Positions 37,121 through 47,766 of a stretch of 64,000 nucleotides of DNA are shown here, piece by piece (position 1 is the stretch's first letter; each line of letters begins with the position of its first letter). The stretch is from Vibrionaceae bacterium. GTDB lineage: Bacteria; Pseudomonadota; Gammaproteobacteria; Enterobacterales; Vibrionaceae. Both the position numbers and the translations under genes were made by a program. The DNA lies in the NCBI GenBank assembly GCA_018222805.1, contig JAAEZQ010000002.1:224415-288414 (forward strand), in the 5' to 3' direction. The notes under the pieces were generated by a model, which was not told the DNA's origin, searched no databases, and was given only the letters and a program-made list of their open reading frames with translations.

Positions 37121-37909
37121 TTATTTGCCGTGAGGGTACTCTTTACAACCTAGCTTGTGAGAGATACGCGCAGCGGCTGCGTGCAGCTCTGCAATGTACT
37201 CTTTCTTCTTCTCTTCAGTAAAACGAATCGTTGGTAGAGACACACTCATTCCGGCTACAACGTTGTTGAAATGGTCGTATACAGGAACAGCTAAACAACG
37301 TAGGCCCACTTCTTGCTCTTCGTAATCTTCGCCAAAGCCAACTTCACGTACAGTGTGTAGCTCGTCAATCAGTGACTCGATCGTCTCATGAGTACGTTCT
37401 GTCGATTTAGTGAACTCTACGTCGCTTAGAATGCGTTTTACATCACCTTCTTCACGCTCTGCAAGCAGCACTTTACCGATAGCGGTTGAATAAAGAGGAT
37501 TACGACGACCAACACGCGATTGCATGCAGAGGTTGTACTTAGAGTCAATCTTGTGGATATAGATGATGCTATCGCCATCTAGCGCTCCTAGGTGGAGCGC
37601 TTCTAGCGTCAGATCAGAGATACGACGCATCTCAATATCCGCCAGCTCAACCAAATTAACGTATTCTAAAGCTGTAGAACCCAACTCAAACAGCTTCAAA
37701 GTCAGTGAGTAGTTTTCACTCTCACCTTCTTGCGATACATAACCCATTGTTTTCATTGTTTGCAGAAAGCGATAAACCGTGCTTTTAGACATCATCAAGC
37801 GCTGAGCCAGTTCACTGATGCCGATATCTTTTTGAGTACTCAGAGCTTGCAAAATACCGAATGTTTTTAGTACAGAAGAAACTGATTCAGGTTGTTGCCC
37901 ATTAGTCAT
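37121..37909 (-). CDS. IclR-family transcriptional regulator
   Basis: 262 residues. The N-terminal wHTH is ISELAQRLMMSKSTVYRFLQTMKTMGYVSQ (about 29-58), followed by the IclR effector domain (about 80-250; LHLGALDGDSIIYIHKID and RRNPLYSTAIGKVLLA are typical). KdgR, the regulator of uronic-acid catabolism in many gammaproteobacteria, belongs to this family, and the island's recurrent TRAAAY...RTTTYA palindrome looks like KdgR-type sites. It is therefore the best candidate for the island regulator. This is inference; a KdgR encoded elsewhere is the main alternative. Confidence 0.88.
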   Translation of the reverse strand: MTNGQQPESVSSVLKTFGILQALSTQKDIGISELAQRLMMSKSTVYRFLQTMKTMGYVSQEGESENYSLTLKLFELGSTALEYVNLVELADIEMRRISDLTLEALHLGALDGDSIIYIHKIDSKYNLCMQSRVGRRNPLYSTAIGKVLLAEREEGDVKRILSDVEFTKSTERTHETIESLIDELHTVREVGFGEDYEEQEVGLRCLAVPVYDHFNNVVAGMSVSLPTIRFTEEKKKEYIAELHAAAARISHKLGCKEYPHGK

Positions 37910-37943
37910 TATTATTACCTATCTCTTTATCCGGCACACTTCA

Positions 37944-37960
37944 TTGAAATTGAAGTTCAA
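37944..37960. promoter_or_regulatory. Palindrome before iclR, possible autoregulatory site
   Basis: TTGAAATTGAAGTTCAA, with TTGAA/TTCAA arms 17 bp end to end. It lies 35 bases upstream of the iclR start. It does not fit the island operator at the centre, so its role is uncertain. Confidence 0.3.
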
Positions 37961-38709
37961 TACGTCATGCAAAACTTCTTTGCTTTTTTAATGATGCCTA
38001 TTATTTAATTTTTTAGGCTGTGCTTACAAGTTTATTTCACACAATTTAAAATAATGTCCTAAAAATAAAAAGAGTTGTTACGCGGTTTTTGTATAGGAGC
38101 GCTCATTATCTACAACTGAATATATTTTGAAGCGAAAAATAATTTAACAAGCTGATTTTAAATGCATTTTCTATTATCAGCCGACCTTAATCAACCAACC
38201 ATTAAGCTATATAATGGTTTTCAGTCAATTAATTTTCATCACAAATAAAGCCTCCCTTAATGATATTATTTTGTTTCTCGAATGTTAATTTGAGCTGCGT
38301 TCCAAATAGAGCTAAATTCTTAGATTTTTTATGGTTATTTTGTGGGTGTTTTTTAATCAATACTAATTATTACTGTTTTATTTGTTGCGGTCGAAATACT
38401 CTGAGCAATTCGATTAGTTTGCACCAAACATACCTTTAAAAATTTACTACTATTACTTTCCACTGACACCCGCATACCTCGGGGACATGATTCATTTTAC
38501 CTACGCCAAGCATTCACTATTCAACTTCTGTTTTTGATGGAGACCTACTTCAAACAAGCTGTAATGGCTAACCAGCCAATCCAACAAGACTGACGATCTA
38601 TTGCGGAGTTTTTAAGCACTAAAGTGACTAAATGTAACATTAGTAAACTTAGTTAACTTTGTTGTGTGATTTTGGATTCAAATCTGTTCCGCATTGAGTT
38701 TCACGGCGT

Positions 38710-38718
38710 TGGTATAAT
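38710..38718 (+). promoter_or_regulatory. Extended -10 promoter of GH2 gene
   Basis: TGG-TATAAT, an extended -10 element, about 35 bases before the GH2 start codon. No good -35 at the normal distance. Confidence 0.45.
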
Positions 38719-38752
38719 ATTGCGGTCTAAGTACCAGCATTAGGAGCACCAC

Positions 38753-41458
38753 ATGACATCACAGCTAGAACAAGCTAGTTGTCAGTCACAACTCATTCAT
38801 CATAAACCAACTCTATCCCTTAATTATCAACGTGAGTTTTCTCATTCTGGCTTTTTCACTATGCCAGACGCGTCACGCCATGTTTTTGATTTTAATGGGG
38901 GCTGGCTGTTCTACAAGGGTGATCCAGGAAACGCCAATCAACTCGGTTGCGATGATAAAAACTGGTCATCAGTTTCTCTCCCACATTGTGTGGAACTATT
39001 ACCAGAAGATGCCAGTGGCACCATTAATTACCAAGGTGTTGTTTGGTATCGCAAACACTTTCTCATTCCAGAACGTTTAAAAGGTCAAAGAATTGTCATT
39101 GATTTTGAAGCAATTCAGGGCAAGTCAGAAGTCTGGATTAACGGAGAGCTTGTCGCCTCGCGCAAAGAGGGGTTTCTGCCACTTGTTATTGATGTCACCT
39201 CATACCTGAATTTTGATTCAACCAATCTTATCGCCGTCAAAGCCGACAACAGCGACGACTCAAGTTACCCTGCGGGGAAAAATCAATACGAGCTTGATTT
39301 TACTTACGTTGGCGGCATTTATCGTGATGTGTGGCTTTATTCCACCCATCAGGTGCATTTTGGGCACGAAGGGCTCGCTAACAGTCCGACCCCTAATACC
39401 AAAAATTCTGGCTTAAGAGTTCGCTATCGCAACGTTTCAGAGCAAAATGCCATCGTTGACCTTAGCATGCAGATTATTAATCAGACTAATAACGCACAGC
39501 CCATCACTGTTGAGTACCAGCTTAGCTCTTGCCAAACTGGACACGTTGCTACCAAGCACTCGTTGAATGCATCGATAGAATCTAGTGATCAGCATATCAG
39601 CTGCGAAATGCAAATCGAGCAGCCAGAGCTATGGCACCCCGACTCACCTAATTTATACTGGTTGGATTGTCGACTCTTTGATAAGTCCGGTGCACAGATT
39701 GATAGCGTGAGATTGAGAATTGGCATCCGCACTCTTGAACTAAAAGGTAAAGATGGCCTTTACATTAACGGCGAAGCTTACGAAGAAAAGCTTATCGGCG
39801 TTAACCGTCATCAGTATTACGCACACATTGGTACTGCGCTAAGCAATAGCCAGCACTGGAATGACGTGAAAAAGCTCAAAGATGCAGGCCTATCGGTTAT
39901 CCGCACCGCGCATTATCCTCAAGATCCAGCCTTCCTTGACGCAGCGGATCAAATGGGGGTTTTGATTATTCAGCCTTCTATTGGTTGGCAATTCTGGAAT
40001 GAAGACGCTCAGTTTGTTGAACAAGCTAAGCAAAACGTGCGCGAAAAAATTCGCCGTGATCGCAATCACGCATGCATTTGGATGTTTGAACCTGCTCTAA
40101 ATGAAACCCATCAGCCGAACTGGTTTTTAGAAGATCTACACCAAATTGTTCATCAAGAAATGGATGACAGCACATGGGTTCCACTTGACAGTTATATTGA
40201 CTGTGCGAAAGCGAGAGAGGTGATGTACGCCCACCCTAACCAAATCAAAGAAGGTGAAGCGGACGACGGTCAATTGATTTACCCCGAGGAATTTGATGTT
40301 CCCGTATTTACGCGTGAATGGGGAGATAACGTCGACGATTGGAATTCTCACAACTCGAACAGCCGAGTGCATCGTAGCTGGGGCGAGCAAGCACAAATCA
40401 TTCAAGCGCTGCACTACGCGATAGGCTCCGATAGCTCAGGTCATGAATATGCGACCAACCTCAACGTATTACATCAAACACCAAGGCAGCACATTGGTGG
40501 CACTATGTGGCATGGCTTTGATCATCAACGTGGTTATCATCCAGAGCAATTTTGGGGTGGCATTATGGACGCATTTCGCCAGGAAAAATACAGCTATCAT
40601 GTATTTATGGCGCAGCGTGCCCCAAACAAAACTCACCCTATTTGCCAATCGGGTTACCATTTAAAAATTTTACACGAAGCAACGCCTATTTCTGGCTCAG
40701 ATGTTGTAGTAGTCAGTAACGTCGACAGAGTTGAACTTAGCATCGCAGGTAAAGACTGCGGCACGCAAGTTATTAAAAACTCAAAAAATGGCATTCCGTT
40801 TTTGCCTGCCATTTTCAAAGGTGCGTTTGACTTTATGGACTTTAAACGCCTACACCGCGAAGAAAAGTTCACAGAGGCCTGCATCATTGCCAAGGGCTAT
40901 GTGGGTGAAGAATGTGTGATCTCCGAAATCAAATATCCGGCAAAACGTCCAACACGCCTGCGCCTGAGTGTCGATAACTCATCACTGATTGCTAATGGTT
41001 CAGATATTGGCACTGTCGTTGCGGAAGTGACGGATGAAGATGGCAACATCAAACGCCTGGCCCGCCACCATATTCAGTTTGAGGTATACGGTGAAGCGAA
41101 CTTAATTGAAGCGGATAACATCTTTGCGAATCCAAGAGCAACCGAGTGGGGAAGCGCGCCAGCTTTGATTCGTACTACACAAACCGCTGGTAAGATTCTA
41201 GTGATTGCACGTCCTGTAAACGAAGGGTTAAACACACTGGTGCCAGCGATTCTGGAACTGGAAACCAAACCTAACCCTCATCCTATTTTACAACTGGAAC
41301 CGCAAGCGCAATCATCCGATAACATTGAGCAGTTAACCGAAATCAAACGCTCTTTTGTTGAGGCGTTTGATAACCGAATTGCTCGCAACACCTATATAAG
41401 AGCAAAGCTTAGAGGTGTTGAGTTACAACAATCTGATTGTGGAGAGTTTCATTTCTAA
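38753..41458 (+). CDS. GH2-family glycoside hydrolase (beta-galactosidase/beta-glucuronidase type)
   Basis: 901 residues. Sugar-binding jelly-roll domain (about 45-215), Ig-like domain (about 220-335), TIM barrel (about 340-640; LIGVNRHQYYAHIG, VIRTAHYPQDPAFLDAADQMG), then extra C-terminal beta domains (about 650-860). The general acid/base is Glu in PALNETH, and the nucleophile is probably Glu in FTREWGD. No signal peptide, so cytoplasmic. It should release a terminal beta-linked galactose or glucuronic acid from imported oligosaccharides; the motifs do not settle which. GGAG ribosome-binding site before the ATG. Monocistronic between an extended -10 promoter and a strong terminator. Confidence 0.85.
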   Translation: MTSQLEQASCQSQLIHHKPTLSLNYQREFSHSGFFTMPDASRHVFDFNGGWLFYKGDPGNANQLGCDDKNWSSVSLPHCVELLPEDASGTINYQGVVWYRKHFLIPERLKGQRIVIDFEAIQGKSEVWINGELVASRKEGFLPLVIDVTSYLNFDSTNLIAVKADNSDDSSYPAGKNQYELDFTYVGGIYRDVWLYSTHQVHFGHEGLANSPTPNTKNSGLRVRYRNVSEQNAIVDLSMQIINQTNNAQPITVEYQLSSCQTGHVATKHSLNASIESSDQHISCEMQIEQPELWHPDSPNLYWLDCRLFDKSGAQIDSVRLRIGIRTLELKGKDGLYINGEAYEEKLIGVNRHQYYAHIGTALSNSQHWNDVKKLKDAGLSVIRTAHYPQDPAFLDAADQMGVLIIQPSIGWQFWNEDAQFVEQAKQNVREKIRRDRNHACIWMFEPALNETHQPNWFLEDLHQIVHQEMDDSTWVPLDSYIDCAKAREVMYAHPNQIKEGEADDGQLIYPEEFDVPVFTREWGDNVDDWNSHNSNSRVHRSWGEQAQIIQALHYAIGSDSSGHEYATNLNVLHQTPRQHIGGTMWHGFDHQRGYHPEQFWGGIMDAFRQEKYSYHVFMAQRAPNKTHPICQSGYHLKILHEATPISGSDVVVVSNVDRVELSIAGKDCGTQVIKNSKNGIPFLPAIFKGAFDFMDFKRLHREEKFTEACIIAKGYVGEECVISEIKYPAKRPTRLRLSVDNSSLIANGSDIGTVVAEVTDEDGNIKRLARHHIQFEVYGEANLIEADNIFANPRATEWGSAPALIRTTQTAGKILVIARPVNEGLNTLVPAILELETKPNPHPILQLEPQAQSSDNIEQLTEIKRSFVEAFDNRIARNTYIRAKLRGVELQQSDCGEFHF

Positions 41459-41463
41459 TCAGG

Positions 41464-41491
41464 CGCGCCAACTTAGTTGGCGCGTTTTTTT
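41464..41491 (+). terminator. Terminator of GH2 gene
   Basis: 9-bp stem CGCGCCAAC / GTTGGCGCG, loop tta, followed by seven T. Confidence 0.92.
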
Positions 41492-41562
41492 ATCGGCCAA
41501 AAGCCTAGGGCGTGTTGAAAAGGAGACCGACTCTCCCAGCCTTCTTCGGCAAACTCTGATGC

Positions 41563-42762
41563 TCACGTTACCAATGAGGAGGGGCTATCCCTGTGGTTAA
41601 AACTTTGCTCAATAAATAGATACGCTAACCCCTTAAGTTGTTGAGAAAGAGACAATTCGCCAAAAATCACTTGAGTTTGATGGTGGGTGAGATCTTCATG
41701 GTTATTGAATGGATGTGAGGTAATCGTTTCACGAATGCGGCTTAACCAAGCGTCACCCAACTCGCATAAACGGCCATACAGTAAAATTTGCTCGATACCT
41801 ACTAAATTTAAGCAGTTACTTAACGTTCGGCCTATCGCATTGACTGCATTTTCACTTAAAGGGATGGCTCTTGGGTGGTTAGCTAATACAGCATCAATAA
41901 AACGTTCATTGCCTGCGCATCCGTGTTGTAAAATTTTGTCCCATTCAGTTTGTAATGCTGATAGCGAGGCAATAGTTTCAAGGCATCCTCGCTGACCACA
42001 GCCACACTGTTTGCCTTGAAAATCCACCAGAGTGTGTCCTATTTCGCCATTAGCATGAGAACGGCTACTAAATACTTGCTCGTCGACGATAAAAGCTGAG
42101 CCAATTCCGTAGTCTAAATTCACTACGCAAAAATGTTCCGGGCGCTCACTTTGCCACTTTTCTGCCATGGCTAAGCCAACACAATCGTTTTCAACAATGA
42201 CTTCGGTATCAAGCCGTTGTGCTAGTAAATAACGGCACTCAAAGCCGCCGTTCCATTTGGCAAGTGGCATGTGTAAAGATGCCCCACTATGCCTAGAAAC
42301 CTGACCGTGTAACCCTATCGCAACGCGCAGCGTGCGCTGTTTGCAAGCTTTTAACGCGGTAGCATAAACATCACAGACCGCATCAAGTAACTCTTCTGGA
42401 GTGTCGACGTTAATCTGGTGCTCTGAGATCGGCAATAGCAACTGAAAATCTGCGCTAACCACTAATGCCGCGATTTTATTAGGTGATACATTCAAACAAA
42501 GAATTGGACTGAGTTTATTACTAAGCGCATAAATTCCAGCACTATTCCCACGGCCGTGAACAGGTACAGGGTTAAGTATGACTTTTGATTCTGCATCCAG
42601 TTCCGACAGTATATTGCTTACCGAAGGTATCGAAAGCTGTGTACGCAACGCTAACTGAGATTTACTCAAGGGGCCACTTTTGGCCAAATGCGTTAGAATA
42701 GAACGTTTGTTATGCACTCGAATCGCTTTATTGGATAAACCTAGTCCTTGACGTATCACCAT
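41563..42762 (-). CDS. ROK-family transcriptional regulator
   Basis: 399 residues. An N-terminal wHTH (SKSQLALRTQLSIPSVSNILSELDA, about 33-57) precedes the ROK domain, with DYGIGSAF (phosphate loop region) and the zinc-type motif CGCGQRGCLETIAS. It resembles NagC/Mlc/XylR sugar-responsive repressors and probably senses a monosaccharide or its phosphate from the island, such as a hexosamine. It starts 3 bases after the chemoreceptor gene ends, so the two are co-transcribed. Confidence 0.88.
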   Translation of the reverse strand: MVIRQGLGLSNKAIRVHNKRSILTHLAKSGPLSKSQLALRTQLSIPSVSNILSELDAESKVILNPVPVHGRGNSAGIYALSNKLSPILCLNVSPNKIAALVVSADFQLLLPISEHQINVDTPEELLDAVCDVYATALKACKQRTLRVAIGLHGQVSRHSGASLHMPLAKWNGGFECRYLLAQRLDTEVIVENDCVGLAMAEKWQSERPEHFCVVNLDYGIGSAFIVDEQVFSSRSHANGEIGHTLVDFQGKQCGCGQRGCLETIASLSALQTEWDKILQHGCAGNERFIDAVLANHPRAIPLSENAVNAIGRTLSNCLNLVGIEQILLYGRLCELGDAWLSRIRETITSHPFNNHEDLTHHQTQVIFGELSLSQQLKGLAYLFIEQSFNHRDSPSSLVT

Positions 42763-42765
42763 AAC

Positions 42766-44769
42766 TCACCCCAGCTTGTAATGCTTAATCAATTGAAGTT
42801 GTTCTATCGACAGCTCTTCCAACTTCTGCCCGTTCTCTGCCACTTGAACAGCACCTTTTGAGTTCAATGACGCTATATCAGAGATTCGACTGATGTTTTT
42901 TGCTATGTCTATCGCGGTGTTTTGTTGTTGTTCTGTCGCCGAAGCGATATGCGCTCCCAACTGAGTCAGTTCAGAGATTGATGTTTGAATCCCTTGCATT
43001 ACCATGCTGGTTTCGTTTGATGATTCGCGCGAGTGTTGCATATAAAAATGGCATTGCTCCACTTGATTGACCGCCTGCTCAACCGATTCACGCAACAATT
43101 GAATCATAGTATGGATCTCTTGCGTTGAACGCCCTGTACGACTGGCTAGCTCCCTAACCTCGTCCGCCACCACCGCAAAACCGCGCCCCATGTTTCCAGC
43201 CCTCGCCGCCTCAATGGCTGCATTTAGCGCCAGTAAGTTGGTTTGATCTGCGATGGCTTGAATCACTTCAATCACACGGCCTATCTCAGTGCTTACATCA
43301 CTCACTCGCGATATGGTATCTGTCGACTCTTGGAGGGCTTGTGACAATTGATTTTGAGCCTCTAGGTTGACGGTGGTTTGCTCTTGTCCTCTCACTATCG
43401 AACGCTCAATATCGGTTAACTGAGTTTGGCTTGTACGTGTTGCTTGGGAAACCTCAGCAACCGAGCTTTCCATTTCGTTCATCGCCGCAGCTACACTTTC
43501 GGTTTCAATGCGCTGCGACTCAAGCGATTTTTGACTGTTACTGGCCGTAACTTGATTGTGATTAGCAAGCTTGTTTTGCTGATGGGTTACCGACTGTACC
43601 GATGCAACTAAGTGCTTTAATGTATTGATCATTTGATCTATCGAGTTAGACAATTCGCCAAACTCGTTCTTACTTTTAATGCCTGTTAGTTGCGTCAAGT
43701 CGCCATTTTCGACACGATTTAAAGAAGCTTTGAGCTTATGTAAAGCGTTGTGGATTGTCCGACTTAGCGTCACAGCTGCAACTAACACGAACAAAAAAGC
43801 AACTAATGTCGCTAAAACAACAAGTTTTTCGCCGCCAGCTTGCATCGTATTGACCTGTGCGACTTGCTGTGCAGACAGTTGTCTTAGCTTTTCAGACTGT
43901 TGAACAACTTGTTCAATTAATTGTGTCGTTTCTGCCTGAACGCCACCGACGAGATCTAATATATTTGCCTGATCCAACATGGCGCGATAATGCTTCACCA
44001 ACACACCTTGTTCATCTGTAGCATGATCAATGACCGCGTTTAGAAGTTTTTGATCACGTTTTGTATAGCTGCGCGTTATTTTGGCTAAAGACTGACTTGT
44101 TTTAAGAATCCGCTCAGCAACGACGCGATTCTTTTTGATAAGTCCATCGATAACTTGCGCCGAATTCGAATTTAAGCCTCTGTCGGTATTGAAGATCAGT
44201 GAATCTATAGTGGTCGCTAGGTTGTTTGCCATAAAGCTGGCATTCAAATCATCAACCGAACCAGACATGCCATAAGCGGCACGTTTCATTTTAGTACTGT
44301 CTAAGGCAAACTGCGCAGACTGACGTTCTACCCAATGCTCAGTATCAACTACTTGTTGATACCGCTTAAACAAATCCTGTGTTTTTGAGAATAGTGGTAT
44401 GTCATGTGGAATTTTTAACAAATCGATTTGGTGTTCGTTGAGTTTGGAGGACAAAGCTTCCAACGCCAACCGTTTCTCATCATAGAGCTCATGTTTTTTT
44501 AAAAACTGAGATTCGATTTTTGTATACATGCCGGTATCCAACGGCGTGAAATAAGAGTTAGCCAGAGCTTGGCTAGTGAGCAAGTCAACTGTAATTCGAT
44601 TAAGCACGACCATGTAAGGAGAAATCACTTCGGTCACTATATGGGTTCGCTCGGACTGCAAGTGACCTTGAACCAAACTCACTCCCGTAATCGAAATCAT
44701 CGCCAGCAGCAATAGAATAAAGCTGATATGAATGCGCCTAACAATAGACAGATTTAACCAGAACTTCAT
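42766..44769 (-). CDS. Methyl-accepting chemotaxis protein
   Basis: 667 residues. TM1 at about 13-32, a large periplasmic helical sensor domain (about 33-315), TM2 at about 318-338, a HAMP domain (about 340-392) and the cytoplasmic signalling hairpin ([44 protein letters not shown], about 505-548). Embedded between a glycan ABC importer and a sugar-responsive ROK regulator, it is likely to steer the cell toward the glycan or a binding-protein complex. The ligand is not known. Confidence 0.9.
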   Translation of the reverse strand: MKFWLNLSIVRRIHISFILLLLAMISITGVSLVQGHLQSERTHIVTEVISPYMVVLNRITVDLLTSQALANSYFTPLDTGMYTKIESQFLKKHELYDEKRLALEALSSKLNEHQIDLLKIPHDIPLFSKTQDLFKRYQQVVDTEHWVERQSAQFALDSTKMKRAAYGMSGSVDDLNASFMANNLATTIDSLIFNTDRGLNSNSAQVIDGLIKKNRVVAERILKTSQSLAKITRSYTKRDQKLLNAVIDHATDEQGVLVKHYRAMLDQANILDLVGGVQAETTQLIEQVVQQSEKLRQLSAQQVAQVNTMQAGGEKLVVLATLVAFLFVLVAAVTLSRTIHNALHKLKASLNRVENGDLTQLTGIKSKNEFGELSNSIDQMINTLKHLVASVQSVTHQQNKLANHNQVTASNSQKSLESQRIETESVAAAMNEMESSVAEVSQATRTSQTQLTDIERSIVRGQEQTTVNLEAQNQLSQALQESTDTISRVSDVSTEIGRVIEVIQAIADQTNLLALNAAIEAARAGNMGRGFAVVADEVRELASRTGRSTQEIHTMIQLLRESVEQAVNQVEQCHFYMQHSRESSNETSMVMQGIQTSISELTQLGAHIASATEQQQNTAIDIAKNISRISDIASLNSKGAVQVAENGQKLEELSIEQLQLIKHYKLG

Positions 44770-44825
44770 AGGGTACCTCGAATTTTATTAAGTGTTTTTA
44801 TAACTCACGAGTTTTGAAAGTAAAA

Positions 44826-44846
44826 AAGGCCGCGTCACGCGGCCTT
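44826..44846 (-). terminator. Terminator of ABC-transporter operon (minus strand)
   Basis: 9-bp GC-rich stem AAGGCCGCG / CGCGGCCTT with a 3-base loop; on the minus strand it is followed by a T run. It separates the ABC operon from the MCP-ROK pair. Confidence 0.9.
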
Positions 44847-44890
44847 ATGTAACAGACAACTTAAAGTCGCAACTGGGTTACCAGCAAACC

Positions 44891-46564
44891 TTACGCCACG
44901 TCTTTAGGTAGTTCAGCAACGGGAACCGCCGCAATCAATTTCTGTGTATACGGGTCTTGTGGGTTGTGAATCACCTGTTCGATAGTACCCTGCTCCATAA
45001 TGGTGCCATGCTGCAGTACGATCACTCGATCACAGAAGTACTTCACTGTTGCGATGTCGTGGGTGATCAAGATGAAAGAAGTACCAAATTCGTTTTGAAA
45101 CTCAATCAACAAATCCAATACCTGGGCACGCAGTGATACGTCTAATGCTGCCGTAGCTTCATCAGCAATGATGAGTTTAGGGATCGTCACCAAAGCGCGA
45201 GCGATAACAATGCGCTGACGCTGCCCCCCCGAGAACGCGTGCGGATAGCGGCTTGAGAACTCTGCGGGCAACCCAACTCGACGCATCATATTACGTACGC
45301 GATCTTTACGTTCTTTCGCGCTCATCTCTGTACGAAGCAGTTTCAGTGGTTCCTCAATGATATCCGCAACCGTCATACGTGGATTTAAGGATGACCACGG
45401 GTCTTGGAAAATCAAACGAAGATCAGCAAACAATGGATCACGTTTCACACGCTTATAATCCGCTAGGTCAAGCTCGATGCCACTCTTTTCATCTACGTAA
45501 TGAATGTCACCTGACGTAGCTGGCTGCATACCTAAAATAGCTCGACCTAAAGTACTTTTGCCCGAACCAGACTCACCAACAATCCCCAAAGATTCACCTG
45601 GGTGCAGCGTTAACGTCGCGTTGTTAACCGCCGTCATAAATTGCTTCTTCTCGAACATCTTGCTCGGTTTTTCAAACACTTTAGTGACGTTATTTACATC
45701 CAAAAGCGGCGTTTGCCCTTCGTGAACAAACGGTTTCTTCACCTTGGAAGGCAACTCAAGTGCACGCGTCGCATTCATCAGCTTAATCGTGTATGGATGT
45801 TCAGGTTGTTCGAAAATCTGGCGCACATCTCCTTGTTCAACAACGACACCTTTTTCCATAACGACTACGCGGTCTGAGATCTGTGCCACTACCCCTAAAT
45901 CATGAGTGATGAACAAAATAGCCATACCAATTTCTTGCTGCAGTTTGGCAAACAATTCCAAAATTTCAGCTTGAGTTGTTACGTCTAAAGCCGTCGTCGG
46001 CTCGTCAGCAATCAATACATCTGGGCGGCTGGCAATCGCCATCGCAATCACAACACGTTGACGCTGACCACCAGATAGCTGGAACGAATATTTGTTAATC
46101 AAACTTTCAGGTTCAGGCATCTGTACCTGAGTCAGAAGTTCAATTGCACGTTCATGAGCCACTTGTTTCGTGATGCCTGGGTCAACAAGACATAGCACTT
46201 CTTTAATTTGGTCGCCAACCGTATGAACAGGGCTAAGTGCTGCCATTGGTTCTTGCGATACCAATGAGAAGTTAAAACGACGCAAACTACGCATTTCTTC
46301 ACTACGTGGCTCCAAAGTGGTGATATCCACCATAGAGCCGTCCGTATGGTAAAGAATCTCGCCCGAATCAATTCGACCCGGTTTATCCAACAATTGAAGG
46401 ATCGCGCTAGTAGTAACTGATTTGCCTGAGCCCGATTCACCGATGACCGACAAAGTCTCACCACGGTTCAATTCAAACGATACGTTTTTAACAGCGTGGA
46501 ACGTTTCCATCGTTGTTGGGAAGCTGACGTTAAGCTCTTTAACTTCAAGAATTTTTTCAGCCAT
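44891..46564 (-). CDS. Opp/Dpp-type ABC transporter ATPase, two-domain fusion
   Basis: 557 residues from the ATG at 46564 (AAGG upstream, 10 bases after the permease stop); an upstream in-frame start at 46615 would overlap the permease. Two full ABC domains: GESGSGKSVT, LSGGQRQRVV, VLIADEPTTALD in the first; GESGSGKSTLG, FSGGQRQRIV, LIIADEATAALD in the second. This is a DppD-DppF fusion. It powers the DppBC-like permease. Although the family is annotated for peptides, members with large binding proteins often carry oligosaccharides, which fits this island. Confidence 0.9.
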   Translation of the reverse strand: MAEKILEVKELNVSFPTTMETFHAVKNVSFELNRGETLSVIGESGSGKSVTTSAILQLLDKPGRIDSGEILYHTDGSMVDITTLEPRSEEMRSLRRFNFSLVSQEPMAALSPVHTVGDQIKEVLCLVDPGITKQVAHERAIELLTQVQMPEPESLINKYSFQLSGGQRQRVVIAMAIASRPDVLIADEPTTALDVTTQAEILELFAKLQQEIGMAILFITHDLGVVAQISDRVVVMEKGVVVEQGDVRQIFEQPEHPYTIKLMNATRALELPSKVKKPFVHEGQTPLLDVNNVTKVFEKPSKMFEKKQFMTAVNNATLTLHPGESLGIVGESGSGKSTLGRAILGMQPATSGDIHYVDEKSGIELDLADYKRVKRDPLFADLRLIFQDPWSSLNPRMTVADIIEEPLKLLRTEMSAKERKDRVRNMMRRVGLPAEFSSRYPHAFSGGQRQRIVIARALVTIPKLIIADEATAALDVSLRAQVLDLLIEFQNEFGTSFILITHDIATVKYFCDRVIVLQHGTIMEQGTIEQVIHNPQDPYTQKLIAAVPVAELPKDVA

Positions 46565-46574
46565 TTTAAATACC

Positions 46575-47750
46575 TTATTTTGCACCTTGTTCGTGGTAAG
46601 GGTCGCAGGCGTCACGTAAACCGTCGCCTACAAAGTTCATCGCTAGGATGGCAATGACAACACTCGCCGCTGGGATTAATAGCCAGATAGCATCAGCCAG
46701 AGCACGGATATTCTGCGCTTCTTGCAACAATACGCCCCAACTAACCATTGGAGGCTGAAGGCCAAGGCCTAAGAAGCTGAGTGCGGTTTCACCCAAAATC
46801 ATGCCTGGAATCGCAAGTGTGACAACAGCAATGATGTGGCTTAAGAAGTTTGGCACCATGTAACGGCGGATGATTTCAAACGGCGTGTTGCCGTCTAACC
46901 ATGCAGCGGCAACGTACTCTTCGCTTTTCAATGACATAAAACGACTTCGTACGACACGCGCCATATCAGGCCAAGCAACTAAACCAAGAATGATGGTGAT
47001 CAAGAAGTAACGCTGTAGCGAGCTCCAATCACTTGGCAATGAGGCACCTAACGCCATCCAAAGAGGAAGGGTTGGGATAGACTTTACAATTTCCATGGTA
47101 CGTTGGATGAAATTATCGATTTGGCCGCCAAAGTAACCAGAGATACCACCAATTAAAATACCGATGAAAAAGGTACAAAATACACCAATCAAACCAACCG
47201 ACAGAGAGATACGTGCACCGTGGATCAAGCGAGACAACATATCACGCCCCATGCGGTCAGAGCCGAGAATAAAGAATGGGTCACGCTTATTTTTGGGTGC
47301 CAATAGCTTATGTTTCATCGGAATGAAACCCGCCAATGTGTACGGTTCTACCTCACCAAAAAACTCAAAGTAAACTTTTTTCGCTGGGTTTTCTGTGTAG
47401 TGGCGCTTCAACGTGCGCGTATCGGTTTTCACTTTATAACCAATCAAGTGTGGCGCCCAGTCCCAACCGTCATCCGTCTTTTCAAATAAGTTGATTGTTT
47501 GCGGCGGGGCGTACGTGTACCGGCGCCAGTTGTCACTTGAGTCAAACGGTGCAAAAAACTCCGCGAATGCAGCGACAAAATAGATTAGAGCTAAGAACCA
47601 CATGCTGTACCAAGCCAGTTTGTGACGTCTTAACTTAATACCAATCAATTGCCAAGCGGTTGCTTCCGCTAGATCAATTTGTTTTTCCTTACGCTTAAAT
47701 ACACGAGCAAACATGCTTGTAGAAGGAGCGGTTTGAATATTACTTGTCAT
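46575..47750 (-). CDS. Opp/Dpp-type ABC transporter permease (DppC-like)
   Basis: 391 residues, longer than usual DppC because of a large periplasmic segment (about 70-175) after the first TM. The membrane domain contains the EAA-type cytoplasmic loop (SEEYVAAAWLDGNTPFEIIRRYMVPNFL) and the family motif FILGSDRMGRDMLSRLIHGARISL. Inner-membrane partner of the DppB-like permease. Confidence 0.9.
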   Translation of the reverse strand: MTSNIQTAPSTSMFARVFKRKEKQIDLAEATAWQLIGIKLRRHKLAWYSMWFLALIYFVAAFAEFFAPFDSSDNWRRYTYAPPQTINLFEKTDDGWDWAPHLIGYKVKTDTRTLKRHYTENPAKKVYFEFFGEVEPYTLAGFIPMKHKLLAPKNKRDPFFILGSDRMGRDMLSRLIHGARISLSVGLIGVFCTFFIGILIGGISGYFGGQIDNFIQRTMEIVKSIPTLPLWMALGASLPSDWSSLQRYFLITIILGLVAWPDMARVVRSRFMSLKSEEYVAAAWLDGNTPFEIIRRYMVPNFLSHIIAVVTLAIPGMILGETALSFLGLGLQPPMVSWGVLLQEAQNIRALADAIWLLIPAASVVIAILAMNFVGDGLRDACDPYHEQGAK

Positions 47751-47766
47751 GGTGTTGGCTCCTAAG

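Larger units (their letters stand above)
37910..38752. other. Long intergenic region between iclR and GH2 genes
   Basis: 843 bases, AT-rich. Near iclR is an imperfect palindrome (TTGAAATTGAAGTTCAA, 37944-37960) that could serve autoregulation. Near GH2 is an extended -10 promoter. The middle shows no coding frame or clear relic. Confidence 0.5.

Noticed and set aside
46565..46615. Longer start for the double ATPase
   Set aside because: It would overlap the 3' end of the permease gene and adds residues with no family similarity; the ATG at 46564 has a ribosome-binding site.
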